Shown piece by piece: positions 36,008 through 45,003 of a DNA stretch of 49,229 nucleotides (the first letter of the stretch is position 1; every line of letters begins with the position of its first letter). The notes beneath the pieces are model-generated. The model worked only from the letters and a program-made list of their open reading frames with translations, searched no databases and had not been told where the DNA came from. The stretch comes from Leptofilum sp050292445. GTDB lineage: Bacteria > Chloroflexota > Anaerolineae > Promineifilales > Promineifilaceae. Location of the stretch: the NCBI GenBank assembly GCA_050292445.1, contig JBNKLQ010000002.1, forward strand, positions 1-49,229. The letters are read 5' to 3'. Position numbers and translations under genes: made by a program.

Positions 36008-39000
36008 GTGACAGCGGAACGATATAGCCAACTTCGAGTCGGTATGGTAGGGTTTTTGTTGCTTGTGGGCGGCATTATCTACATCCTGCTACCTTTTTCG
36101 GCGCTGCGCTGGGCACAAACCCCGTTTCTTGGCTTTTTTGTCGATCCCAATTTAGTCGTCAATGATTCTGGTGAGCCTGAATGGCCAACGCAGGGTGACG
36201 CGCCCCTATTGAGATACCCGGATCGGATTACGGCCGTTGATGGTCAACCAGTCACTACTGCCGAAGAATATCTGACGGCCGTAGCAAACAAAGAGATGGG
36301 TGAAGCGGTTCGCTTGACCCTGGTACAGCCACCCCCTGGTTCTGATCCTGAGCCAAGCCATCCTGAGCCAGAACGCGTAGTTGAACTCCCTATTATCCCC
36401 CTGACAACCTTGAGTTTGTGGAACCAATTCGGTCTTTTTTATCTCACCGGGTTGGTGATGTTTGTGATTGGTGTCTGGACTTTTTCAGTGCGACCCAAGG
36501 CAGAAGCAGCGCAGGTGTTTGCTTTATTTATGACCTTTGCCGCGCTGGCCGTGGGGGCACTGTTCAACATGCTAACGACCCACGAGTTTGGCCGCGTTTG
36601 GCTGTTGGCTTTATCCCTTACGCCAGGATTTTGTGTTTGGTTAGCGGCCGTTTTCCCTCATGAGATGAGTTTTGTAGAAAAATATCCTCGGGGTCGATGG
36701 TTAACATTGCTGCCCAGCCTTGCCGCTGGTTTGTGGGCTCAGCTTTGGTTATTCGACCCAGCCAATGCCTGGCATTATGCAATTCCCTGGCGCACCCTCT
36801 TTTTGCTCAATGCCGTAGCCATTCTCATCTCGATTCTTATGATGGCATATCGAGGCTACCGTTCGCCGTCACCGCTGGTACGGCAACAGGCACGGATCAT
36901 TTTGAGCGGTAGCTTATTGGCGTTTACGCCTCTAGTCTTCTTTTTTATTCCGGCTTCGCAAATGATTGATGTGGCCTGGTTACCTTCGGCCTTTTACTTG
37001 CCGCCGCTGGTTGTTTATCCACTGGCCATTGCCTATACCATCATTCGCTACCGCCTGCTTGACGTAGACCAGGTGATGCGCCGGACCTTATCGTATGTGC
37101 TCATGACGGGGCTGTTGCTAGTCGCTTTTGTTCTGGTGGCAGTCGGCATCACCAATACGTTTGGCACGGTTACCGACAATCCAGTGGTTCTTTCCCTGCT
37201 GGTGGTGATATTGGTACTGCTGTTTAATCCGATGCGCTCCCGGCTGCAAGAGGCAATTGATCAGCTCTTTTTCCGGGAGCCTGTGGCGTTAGACAAGCTA
37301 CTGCGCGCCTATAACCGGGCTTTGACAACGGCCGTAAATACCGATCAGGTTGCCAACAACCTGTTGAAATATGTCTCCTCTGGCGTGCCAGACACTACCC
37401 CCCATCTGTTTCTACCCGATGCGCAGATGAACTTTTACAGCAGCTATAACAATCATGTGTCTGGACGGCTAAATGTGGAGTCGCCACTGGTAACCTACAT
37501 GAGCCAAACCAACGGCCCCATTGACCTGACCGAAACACGGGCCTGGCCTGAGCCATTGACTGAGCAAACGGATGCGGTGCAAGCTTTGAATGCGGCCGTT
37601 CTCGTTCCAATCAACAACGGACGTGAGCTGTTAGGCTGGCTTTCCCTTTCGCCCAAGAAAAACCGCCAGCATTTTCGCCCGGCAGAAATTAACTACATCA
37701 GTTCCCTGGTAGACCAATCACTTATTGGGCTGGAACGGGCCAACGTCATTCGTCGGCTGGAAACCCGCGTTTCTGAACTAGACATGCTCAGCCAATTCTC
37801 CCAGGCATTGAACTTCACCATTGATTTTGATGCCCTGCTGGAGCTGGTTTTCACCAACTTCCAGCGGCTGTTGGGCATTGATGACTTTTTCATCTCGCTG
37901 CGCGACAAAGCCACGAAGCAAATTTACACCGTTTTCTACCTGGAACATGGGGAACGGTACGAAGACAAAGAAGGACCCGAGCAGGTTGTAACAGACCCCA
38001 ACATTCATCAGGTGGTGAATATGGGGCAGATGGTGGTGAAAGAGGACGAACACGGCCGTTCCTGGATTGCCGCCCCACTCAATGCTGGAGCCGACACTAT
38101 CGGGGCTATTCACACCTTTTATCGCGAACCCAGCCACAAAATCCGTGCCCGGCAGCAGCAACTGTTCACCGTTTTTGCCGACCGCACCGCCACTGCACTG
38201 GAACGTATTGAGACCAACGAGCGGCTGCAAGAGCGCGCCGAACAGCTGGAAATCATGAACCAGGTCACCTTCTCCCTGGCCTCTACTAAAGAACTAGATC
38301 CGCTTTTAGAGCTGATTTTGGACAAAGCGATTGAACTGCTGGATACCGAAGCGGGCACCTTCATGATTACCAGGAAGGAAGATGGCGAGCTTGAGTTCCG
38401 CGTGGCGCGTGGGCCTTCTAGTGATGGACTGGTGGGACGACGTTTGCCGTTGGGGGCTGGTTTGGCAGGAACGGCCGCCCAAACAGGCCGCGCCATTATC
38501 TCCAACCGGGTACAGGAAGATGAACGTTGGTTTTCGGCCGTAGATGCTGGTTCTGACTTTAACTCCCAATCGATCCTCACCGTGCCACTGGTGCGGCAAA
38601 ATACTGTTCTGGGCGTGCTTCAGGTCATCAACAAACAAAGTGGTGCTTCATTTAACATGGAGGACCAAAGCTTGTTGACCGCTTTTGCCGGCCAGGCTGT
38701 TGTGGCCATGGAAAACGCCCGATTGCTGGCGCAAACCGATGATGCTTTGCAAAAAAGTGTTGATGAGCTTTCCTTGTTGCAGCAGCTAGACCGCGATCTA
38801 AACACCACGCTTGATTTGGACCACGTCCTGAACTTGACCCTCAACCGCATGCTAAGCATTTATCAGGGCGTAGCGGGAGCCATTGCGCTGGTAAATGAAG
38901 AAAGCGAAATCTTCCGAGCCGTGACACAAGGCTATGACGAAACGTTTGACAAGACCAAGCTGTCATCGCAAAAAGGGTTGATTGGCCAGGTTATTCAGTC

Positions 39001-39967
39001 AGGCCAGCCTCACAATGCAGAAAATGTGCATGAGGAACCAGACTACGTAACGGCCAACTTTAATACACACGCGCAAATGACGCTGCCTTTCATTAACAAA
39101 CAAGAGCTGATCGGTGTCATCTCCATTGAGAGTGACGTGATTGGTAAATATTCGGAGGAGGATTTGCAAACGGCCGTACGCATCACCAACCACGCCGCAG
39201 CAGCCATCGCCAACGCCATTCTCTATGACAAAGTCAACGAAGCCAACCAGGCAAAATCCGAATTTGTCTCCATGGTCTCCCACGAACTAAAAACCCCCAT
39301 GACCTCACTGCGCGGCTATACCGATTTGATGCTATCTGGCATGACGGGCGAACTCACCGAGCAACAACACAACTTCCTGGAAATCATGGCGGCCAACATC
39401 CGGCGCATGAGCCAGCAAATCCAAGACCTGACCGACATCTCCCGCATCGAAACGGGGCAACTGCACATTGAACTCGCCCCCACCTCGTTTGTCAACGTGG
39501 TCAATGAAACCATGCAAACCGTCAAAGGCTTGTGCGATGAAAAAGAGATTTGCGTCCATCTGGAACTGCCAGAAGAACTTCCCCTCGTTATGGCCGACCG
39601 AGGACGGATGGTACAGGTCCTCACCAACCTCTTAAGCAATGCCTGCAAATATTCCCCGCCAGCTACCGACGTCACCCTCAAATTTATGACGCGCATGGTG
39701 ACCCAAGAAGGGTCAGGCGAAATGCTGCCCATGGTGTACTGTTGCGTAAAAGACAGTGGCTATGGCATATCACCGGAAGACCTGGAACAGTTATTCACCA
39801 AGTTTTTCCGCTCCAATGATCCCAATATTCGCCAGGCTAAGGGCACCGGCTTGGGATTGTCTATTACAAAAGGTATCATCGAGCTGCATGGCGGCGAAAT
39901 TTGGGTGGAAAGCAAGTTAGGCGAAGGCACTTCCTTCCAATTCACGATTCCCCAAGCAAAATCGTAA
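36008..39967 (+). CDS. Membrane histidine kinase with PDZ-like and multiple GAF domains
   Basis: 1319 residues from GTG 36008 (aaagg 10 nt before). Order: one membrane helix; an outside PDZ-like domain (about 55-140, DRITAVDGQPVTTAEEYL); seven to eight helices (about 145-400); and about three or four GAF domains (430-1080). A HisKA domain follows with the phospho-acceptor in FVSMVSHELKTPMTSLRGY, then HATPase_c (NLLSNACKYSPP, KDSGYGISPEDL, GTGLGLSITKGIIELHGG). It would sense a ligand or cell-envelope state and phosphorylate a response regulator. None is encoded nearby, so it is an orphan. The upstream frame to 35945 runs through a hairpin repeat and is not taken. Confidence 0.93.
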   Translation: MTAERYSQLRVGMVGFLLLVGGIIYILLPFSALRWAQTPFLGFFVDPNLVVNDSGEPEWPTQGDAPLLRYPDRITAVDGQPVTTAEEYLTAVANKEMGEAVRLTLVQPPPGSDPEPSHPEPERVVELPIIPLTTLSLWNQFGLFYLTGLVMFVIGVWTFSVRPKAEAAQVFALFMTFAALAVGALFNMLTTHEFGRVWLLALSLTPGFCVWLAAVFPHEMSFVEKYPRGRWLTLLPSLAAGLWAQLWLFDPANAWHYAIPWRTLFLLNAVAILISILMMAYRGYRSPSPLVRQQARIILSGSLLAFTPLVFFFIPASQMIDVAWLPSAFYLPPLVVYPLAIAYTIIRYRLLDVDQVMRRTLSYVLMTGLLLVAFVLVAVGITNTFGTVTDNPVVLSLLVVILVLLFNPMRSRLQEAIDQLFFREPVALDKLLRAYNRALTTAVNTDQVANNLLKYVSSGVPDTTPHLFLPDAQMNFYSSYNNHVSGRLNVESPLVTYMSQTNGPIDLTETRAWPEPLTEQTDAVQALNAAVLVPINNGRELLGWLSLSPKKNRQHFRPAEINYISSLVDQSLIGLERANVIRRLETRVSELDMLSQFSQALNFTIDFDALLELVFTNFQRLLGIDDFFISLRDKATKQIYTVFYLEHGERYEDKEGPEQVVTDPNIHQVVNMGQMVVKEDEHGRSWIAAPLNAGADTIGAIHTFYREPSHKIRARQQQLFTVFADRTATALERIETNERLQERAEQLEIMNQVTFSLASTKELDPLLELILDKAIELLDTEAGTFMITRKEDGELEFRVARGPSSDGLVGRRLPLGAGLAGTAAQTGRAIISNRVQEDERWFSAVDAGSDFNSQSILTVPLVRQNTVLGVLQVINKQSGASFNMEDQSLLTAFAGQAVVAMENARLLAQTDDALQKSVDELSLLQQLDRDLNTTLDLDHVLNLTLNRMLSIYQGVAGAIALVNEESEIFRAVTQGYDETFDKTKLSSQKGLIGQVIQSGQPHNAENVHEEPDYVTANFNTHAQMTLPFINKQELIGVISIESDVIGKYSEEDLQTAVRITNHAAAAIANAILYDKVNEANQAKSEFVSMVSHELKTPMTSLRGYTDLMLSGMTGELTEQQHNFLEIMAANIRRMSQQIQDLTDISRIETGQLHIELAPTSFVNVVNETMQTVKGLCDEKEICVHLELPEELPLVMADRGRMVQVLTNLLSNACKYSPPATDVTLKFMTRMVTQEGSGEMLPMVYCCVKDSGYGISPEDLEQLFTKFFRSNDPNIRQAKGTGLGLSITKGIIELHGGEIWVESKLGEGTSFQFTIPQAKS

Positions 39968-40017
39968 ACATAACAAAATGGCAGCTTAAAAATAGGTAAA
40001 TCGTCATCTTCGTTCCA

Positions 40018-40131
40018 TTGACATCAACTGTTTGTGCGTTATACTTGGAACATGGATGATAAAATCATAAAATCATCAAATGAAGCACAAAAAAGTTAAC
40101 CCGCAGCGCACGCATTTTGCGTGCGTTTTTT
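40018..40131 (+). ncRNA. Candidate short leader or small RNA
   Basis: TTGACA (40018-40023), 16 bp, TATACT (40040-40045) predict a start near 40052. A strong terminator-like hairpin lies at 40106-40131 (9-bp stem, 3-nt loop, T6). The product would be about 80 nt. It includes a 15-codon reading frame (40052-40099, MDDKIIKSSNEAQKS) that starts at or next to the transcript start. The SWIM gene begins 60 nt further on, so this may be an attenuator leader or an independent small RNA. Confidence 0.45.
40106..40131 (+). terminator. Hairpin with T-run
   Basis: GCGCACGCA-ttt-TGCGTGCGT followed by six T. It can end transcripts starting at 40052 or reading through from the kinase gene. Confidence 0.85.
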
Positions 40132-40190
40132 GTTTCTATTAACCTGAAGTCCCTTACTTAACCTTATGCAGAGAGGAGCGTAAAAAAATT

Positions 40191-40436
40191 ATGGACTATG
40201 GAATGATTGGAAAGATTGAGAAATCAAAGTTCTACGCACAGGAGCCCGAACGGTTCAGTTTTGATTCTTTTAATGTCCGTCTTGAAGGAGATAGCGGCGG
40301 CGTTCATAACATTAACTATGAATCTGGTCAGTGGAATTGTGATTGTAGCTTCTTCCACACCCGTGGATACTGCAGCCACACCATGGCCATTGAACGTGTT
40401 TTAGGCGAAATGCTTGGGACTCCCGCTGTCGCTTAA
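40191..40436 (+). CDS. SWIM zinc-finger mini-protein
   Basis: 81 residues containing a lone SWIM-type motif CDCSFFHTRGYCSH (CXC...CXH) at about 52-65, which should bind zinc and DNA or protein. SWIM domains usually sit in larger proteins (SWI2/SNF2, transposases), so a free-standing copy is less common. GAGAGGAGC lies before ATG 40191. It is a single-gene unit between a terminator-like leader and its own terminator. Confidence 0.8.
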   Translation: MDYGMIGKIEKSKFYAQEPERFSFDSFNVRLEGDSGGVHNINYESGQWNCDCSFFHTRGYCSHTMAIERVLGEMLGTPAVA

Positions 40437-40466
40437 ACAATCGTTTCATTAACTAAAGATTGAATC

Positions 40467-40497
40467 AAAGCCCGGCCATCAGGTCGGGCTTTTTTTG
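40467..40497 (+). terminator. Intrinsic terminator after the SWIM gene
   Basis: AAAGCCCGGCC-atca-GGTCGGGCTTT with one G-T wobble pair, followed by T7 (40490-40496). Confidence 0.9.
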
Positions 40498-40543
40498 TTA
40501 TAATCACGGGCTATAGATACCATACTTATGCAGGAGCATGGCT

Positions 40544-41161
40544 GTGACAATTGGCGGTGTGCAGTTTGACTTAAAAGTAACTTTCCTGATCGTTTTGGCA
40601 ACGGTGGTGCCCATGCTAGATTACTATGGGCACAAGTTTACCAGCACCAAAGCCTATGATCGCATCATCTGGTATTTTGTCATTCCAATGCTGGTAATTT
40701 TGCTTCTTCTGCGGGAATCTCCTGCCGAGTATGGGTTTCGTTTGGGTAAATGGCAAACAGGGTTGGCCTGGGTGGTCGGAGCCTGCACGGGGATGACTCT
40801 AATTTTGTGGTTTGTGGCCCGGCAACCGGGAATGCAGCAATATTATGAAGCGCGGGCACCACAGGAGATTTGGCGTATCATTTATTTGAATGGCCTGGAT
40901 CTGTTTGGCTGGGAATTTATGTGGCGGGGATTGATGCTCTTTGCCTTTGCCCGTGCTTTTGGGCCTGGTGCAGCCATCTTTTTGCAAGCGGTACCCTTTG
41001 CTTTTATGCATTTGGGTAAGCCAGAGGTAGAAACCTTGAGTACGATTTTTGGCGGAGCAGGTTTTGGCTTTATTGCCTGGCAGTCGGAATCGTTTTTATA
41101 TCCCTGGCTGATTCATTGGTTTATTGCCACATTTACGATGATTATTGCGTCGCGAGTATAG
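40544..41161 (+). CDS. CPBP-family intramembrane protease homologue
   Basis: About 205 residues with six to seven membrane helices. The CPBP (Abi) signature is present in its EF variant: WEFMWRG near 130-136, followed by FAFMHLGKPEVE with the expected His, and a late WLIHW. Such proteins are glutamate-type intramembrane proteases or prenyl-protein processing enzymes; the target is unknown. AGGAG 7 nt before GTG 40544 decides the start; ATG 40538 in the same frame is too close to it. Confidence 0.82.
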   Translation: MTIGGVQFDLKVTFLIVLATVVPMLDYYGHKFTSTKAYDRIIWYFVIPMLVILLLLRESPAEYGFRLGKWQTGLAWVVGACTGMTLILWFVARQPGMQQYYEARAPQEIWRIIYLNGLDLFGWEFMWRGLMLFAFARAFGPGAAIFLQAVPFAFMHLGKPEVETLSTIFGGAGFGFIAWQSESFLYPWLIHWFIATFTMIIASRV

Positions 41162-41218
41162 AGCAAATCACAAAAAGAATTTCGAATTGGGAAGCACGGT
41201 TTCTTGTGAGTTGCTTAA

Positions 41219-41270
41219 GTAAAAGCCAATTTTGAAATTGACTTAATTCAAAAATCATTTTGGCTTTTAC
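41219..41270. repeat. Upstream hairpin GTAAAAGCCAA / TTGGCTTTTAC
   Basis: Second copy of the element at 35904-35955, with 11-bp arms and an inner TTTTGAA/TTCAAAA stem. It ends 16 bp before the methyltransferase start, where it could influence ribosome access. Confidence 0.7.
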
Positions 41271-41286
41271 AGAAAAAGTTGACTTC

Positions 41287-42516
41287 ATGGAAAAAATCAC
41301 GCTGGATATTACAGAGATGGCGCATGGTGGCTCGGCGATTGGCCGGGCCAACCGGGGGCGCACAGTTTTTGTGCCGCTGACAATACCTGGAGAAAAAGTT
41401 CGAGCGCAAATTATTTCGGAAAAGAACAAATATGCACAGGCAAAATTGGTGCAGGTGTTGCAAGCGTCAGCGGAACGGGTAATGCCCCGCTGCCAACATT
41501 TTGCAGTATGCGGTGGCTGTCATTTTCAGCATATGTCTTACTCGGCGCAGTTAGCAGCGAAGGAAAGCGTGGTGCGGGATCAGCTAGCGCGGCTGGGGGG
41601 CTTTAAGCAGGCCAACGTGCAATCAGTGCTGCCCAATCCTGAACCGTGGGCGTATCAAGTAGAAATGGTGCTGAGTCCTGTGGGAAACGGCCGTCTCGGT
41701 TTCTGGTCACCTGTCAAGCGTGAAGTGATTCCGATTGAAGAATGCCCTATATCACGGCCAGAACTGGTGGCTCTGCTGCATGACGTGGAGCTGGATTTAC
41801 CCGGCTTGCGCAAGCTCTCTTTGCGGGTAGGCGATGATGAGGCGCTGCTGGCAGCCATCGAAGTGGATGGTGTGGAGCCACCCGAACTGGAGGCAGATTT
41901 CCCCGTTTCCGTAGCCATTGTGCTGCCAGACAAAACGGCCGCTTCCCTCGTTGGTGATCTTTATTCGGTACAGCAGGTAAACGGCCGTGACTTTCGCGTC
42001 TCGCCGGGGGTGGGGATGACGTCTAGCCCAGCTGGCATGGCCCTGGTGGTGGAAACAGTGCTGCGCTATGCGGCCCTTACCGGTGAAGAAAATGTGGTGG
42101 AATTATACAGCGGCGCAGGTACGCTCACCGCTTTTTTGGCGGGACAAGCTGGCGAACTTGTGGCGGTGGAACGTAATCCAGACGCCGTGGCCGATCTGGC
42201 CGTTAATTTGGATGACCTGGACAACGTGAACGTTTTCGAGGGTGAGGTGGAAGCAGTACTCCCCTTGATGCCTGAAAGCGTTGAGTTAATGGTGGCTCAC
42301 CCCTGGGCCAATGGATTATCTCGGAAGGCAGTTGCAGCGATTATTGCTGCCAAACCAGAGCGGTTTGTTTATGTAAGTTCTGATGTGGCAACGTTGGCAA
42401 GAGACGGCCGTTCCTTGCACAAAGCTGGCTACCAGTTAGTTGAAGTCCAACCTATCGACATGCAGCCGCAAACCTTCCACATCGAAACCGTTTCCCTTTG
42501 GGAACGAAGAGATTAA
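41287..42516 (+). CDS. RumA/TrmA-family RNA methyltransferase homologue, catalytic Cys absent
   Basis: 409 residues from ATG 41287: TRAM domain (1-60), four cysteines for a [4Fe-4S] cluster (Cys69, Cys75, Cys78, Cys153) and a SAM-binding fold (VELYSGAGTLTAFLA, 271-285). In active uracil-5-methyltransferases the catalytic cysteine lies in SCNPATLARD; here it reads SSDVATLARD (Ser365). The DPPR motif reads HPWA (338-341), and the ISPGSFFQ stretch is replaced by VSPGVGMTSS. RNA binding may remain but methylation by the usual mechanism should not. It converges with the DUF3467 gene, 16 bp apart. Confidence 0.9.
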   Translation: MEKITLDITEMAHGGSAIGRANRGRTVFVPLTIPGEKVRAQIISEKNKYAQAKLVQVLQASAERVMPRCQHFAVCGGCHFQHMSYSAQLAAKESVVRDQLARLGGFKQANVQSVLPNPEPWAYQVEMVLSPVGNGRLGFWSPVKREVIPIEECPISRPELVALLHDVELDLPGLRKLSLRVGDDEALLAAIEVDGVEPPELEADFPVSVAIVLPDKTAASLVGDLYSVQQVNGRDFRVSPGVGMTSSPAGMALVVETVLRYAALTGEENVVELYSGAGTLTAFLAGQAGELVAVERNPDAVADLAVNLDDLDNVNVFEGEVEAVLPLMPESVELMVAHPWANGLSRKAVAAIIAAKPERFVYVSSDVATLARDGRSLHKAGYQLVEVQPIDMQPQTFHIETVSLWERRD

Positions 42517-42532
42517 GAAGCCCCTTGGCTTT

Positions 42533-42889
42533 TTAATCCTCATCATCTTTATCATCTTTGTCTCCCCCTTGCTGCGGAAAACGGAAAAACTGATCGGCCA
42601 GATTGGAGGGCAGCCGAATTTCGCCAAACTGACGTTCATAGTTGGCAATATTTTGGGCCAAGGCGCTTTGCAACATTTTGGCATGCATGGGGGACATAAT
42701 TACGCGAGAAAGCACGCGGCCACGCGGCATTCGCGGCAGCACTTGGGCAAAATCAAGCACAATCTCCCCAGGCGTGTGGCTAATAAAGGCGAGGTTGGCA
42801 TAAACGGCCACCAGCTCCTTGGGAATATCAATGGCAATTCGCTTTTGCCCTGGTTTAGGCTGTTGTGGTTTGGGGGTTTCGTCGCTCAT
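42533..42889 (-). CDS. DUF3467 protein
   Basis: 118 residues, start ATG at 42889 with tggagata upstream on the minus strand; an in-frame ATG at 42907 lacks an RBS. The pattern YANLAFISHTPGEIVLDFAQ and SRVIMSPMHAKMLQSALAQNIANYE is that of DUF3467, a small beta-rich family of unknown function. The C-terminus is a run of Asp/Lys (GGDKDDKDDED). It is transcribed against the methyltransferase gene. Confidence 0.88.
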   Translation of the reverse strand: MSDETPKPQQPKPGQKRIAIDIPKELVAVYANLAFISHTPGEIVLDFAQVLPRMPRGRVLSRVIMSPMHAKMLQSALAQNIANYERQFGEIRLPSNLADQFFRFPQQGGDKDDKDDED

Positions 42890-43062
42890 ATTTATCTCCA
42901 TTAACAAAAGTAATCCTACTGTGTAAGATACTTCAACTGCCCCGTTTTGAAAAATACAGCCGTTTGTGTCCTGGTGCCAGCCTGTGTAAAATAGCGTCGT
43001 TCCGTGAGACTCTTGGTAAACGCATCAGGTTGTTTTGTAAAACGGCCGTCATCATTTGGGGG

Positions 43063-43713
43063 ATGATTGTGTTCAACAAAAGCAATTTACTTTCTTATTT
43101 TGTGACTTTATTTGTGGGCATTATTTTGGGAGCAGGAGGGGCAACGCTCTCAGGGCGGGTGCAGCCAGCCGACATTGTGATCCAGCCGCCAGCGCCCACA
43201 GCTTTGCCCGAACCTACGGCGACGCCAGGACCATTACGGGTTTTTGTGAACGGAGCTGTTGCCGCCCCGGCCGTGTATGAATTGGCACCAGACGCAATTT
43301 TGCAGCAGGCCATTGAGCAGGCTGGTGGATTCACAGCAGAAGCAGATACGGCCGTTGTCAATCTCGCACTGCCCTTGCAGGATGGAATGCAAATTTATGT
43401 ACCCACCCTGGATGAAACGGCCGAACAAGTGCAAGCCATCATCAATACTCCCTCAGTGCGAACAGAAGGTATTGAGCTGGATTTGGCGGACGATACGGCC
43501 GTTACCGCCGATGGCGAAACAGTTAACATAAACACAGCAGATGTGGCCCAATTAGACACCTTGCCCGGTATTGGTCCCAGTACGGCCGAAAAGATCGTAG
43601 AATATCGGGATACCAACGGACCCTTTGCCACCATCGACGAGATCATGAGCGTCTCTGGCATTGGCCCCGCAAAATTTGAGCAAATTCAATCATTTATCAC
43701 CGCTGGCGAATGA
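43063..43713 (+). CDS. ComEA-like protein with SLBB and helix-hairpin-helix domains
   Basis: 216 residues: a membrane anchor at about 9-29 (LLSYFVTLFVGIILGAGGAT), a Pro/Thr linker, an SLBB domain (about 58-120, VFVNGAVAAPAVYELAP) and a ComEA-type double helix-hairpin-helix at the end (NINTADVAQLDTLPGIGPS, SGIGPAKFEQIQSF). ComEA proteins bind DNA outside the membrane for uptake in transformation. No other competence gene is near. ATG 43063 or GTG 43069 may be the start; GGGGG fits GTG better. Confidence 0.9.
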   Translation: MIVFNKSNLLSYFVTLFVGIILGAGGATLSGRVQPADIVIQPPAPTALPEPTATPGPLRVFVNGAVAAPAVYELAPDAILQQAIEQAGGFTAEADTAVVNLALPLQDGMQIYVPTLDETAEQVQAIINTPSVRTEGIELDLADDTAVTADGETVNINTADVAQLDTLPGIGPSTAEKIVEYRDTNGPFATIDEIMSVSGIGPAKFEQIQSFITAGE

Positions 43714-43786
43714 GCGTCTAACCAACTTGCGGGAGGGTTGGCGGGAAACCAAGACGACAATATGAACCTTCCGCAGGCTTGACACT

Positions 43787-44902
43787 ATGCCCCAAGAGAC
43801 CTTCCTGACAGCCACCCTGGCCCGATTGGCCAGCATTCCGTTCCGGTTTTTAAGACGGCCGTTCACCCCACCCAAAAAAGCACTCATTCTGCATCCCTGC
43901 TGCCTCAGCCAGGTAATGTTGGCCACGCCCTTGCTGGCTGTTCTGGCCAATGCCTTCCCCAATGCACGCTTCGATTGGGCCGTCAGCGACTGGGCCAGAC
44001 CGGCCATTGCCAAGAACCCACACCTGCGCGAGCTAATCGATACTGGCGATCTGGGCATCACCTCTATGTCCCAGAGTGACCTACGCGAGCTAATTTTCCA
44101 GCTCAAGCAGCAGGCATACGACACCTGCTTCATTTTAGGACGCTCCAGCTCGCTGTCCTGGGTAGCCTGGCAGGCAAGCATTCCCCAGCGCATTGGCGTG
44201 GCTTCTGGCGGGCGCGGCTTTGCCCAAACGCTGGTTGCCCCCGTACGCACCGGCCAGCAACACGCCACCGACGTTTATCTCTCTATAGCAGCCGCCTGTG
44301 GCATTGACATGTCACCGGGCGAGCGCCCCCCAATGGCTTTTTACCCAGCAGATGATGATCGAACGGCCGTTACTCAGCGCCTGATCGATGAGTTGGACTG
44401 GTTGGGCGATGTGCCGCTGGTGGTGATCCATCCAGGGGGCGGTGAAGGCTCCGTTTATGAAGATCCTATAAAGCGGTGGCCCAGCGAACGGTTTGTGCTG
44501 CTGGCCAATCATTTAGTGCGACAGCACAAGGCGCGCATCTTGCTGGTAGGCAGTGAACACGACAAGGCGCTGGCCACAGACATCGCTGGAATGACCTCTG
44601 TGCGTTGCACCAACTGGGCAGGACGCGTTACGTTGGGAGAATTGGGCGCGCTGGGCGAGATTGCCAAATTGTATGTGGGCAACGACACGGGGCCAACCCA
44701 CATTGCCGCAGCGATGGGCTGCCCGACGCTGGCCATTTTTGGGCCAAGCAATCCCGCTATTTCTGCGCCATTTTCCCCCAAGGCAGACCGGGTGGTTACC
44801 TTGTGGCAGGGGGGAGAGGAACGGCCGTTTTCCTGGCAAGAAGGCGTCACCGTGAGCGAAGCGATCAAAGCCGCCGACAAGCTGCTGCGCCTGCGCGGGT
44901 GA
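43787..44902 (+). CDS. Glycosyltransferase family 9 (heptosyltransferase-like)
   Basis: 371 residues with the GT9 two-domain form: ILHPCCLSQVMLATPLLAVL at the N-terminus and VVIHPGGGEG, KRWPSERF, VGNDTGPTHIAAAMGCP in the C-terminal nucleotide-sugar domain. GT9 enzymes add heptose or related sugars to surface glycans. In an organism of this type without normal LPS it probably acts on another glycan. The RBS before ATG 43787 is weak. Confidence 0.9.
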   Translation: MPQETFLTATLARLASIPFRFLRRPFTPPKKALILHPCCLSQVMLATPLLAVLANAFPNARFDWAVSDWARPAIAKNPHLRELIDTGDLGITSMSQSDLRELIFQLKQQAYDTCFILGRSSSLSWVAWQASIPQRIGVASGGRGFAQTLVAPVRTGQQHATDVYLSIAAACGIDMSPGERPPMAFYPADDDRTAVTQRLIDELDWLGDVPLVVIHPGGGEGSVYEDPIKRWPSERFVLLANHLVRQHKARILLVGSEHDKALATDIAGMTSVRCTNWAGRVTLGELGALGEIAKLYVGNDTGPTHIAAAMGCPTLAIFGPSNPAISAPFSPKADRVVTLWQGGEERPFSWQEGVTVSEAIKAADKLLRLRG

Positions 44903-44906
44903 TCAT

Positions 44907-44999
44907 AACCTGACAGGTTTACAGCAGAATTTAGTCAAAATGGTTCTTTGCATGCAAAATTAGCCTAATTTCCTGCTCATTCCGAAAACCTGTCAGGTT
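44907..44999. terminator. 14-bp inverted repeat between convergent genes
   Basis: AACCTGACAGGTTT (44907-44920) and AAACCTGTCAGGTT (44986-44999) are perfect inverted copies; each is itself nearly palindromic. They lie between two genes that end towards each other. Together they could act as a bidirectional terminator or are a REP-like element. Confidence 0.55.
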
Positions 45000-45003
45000 T
45001 AAG

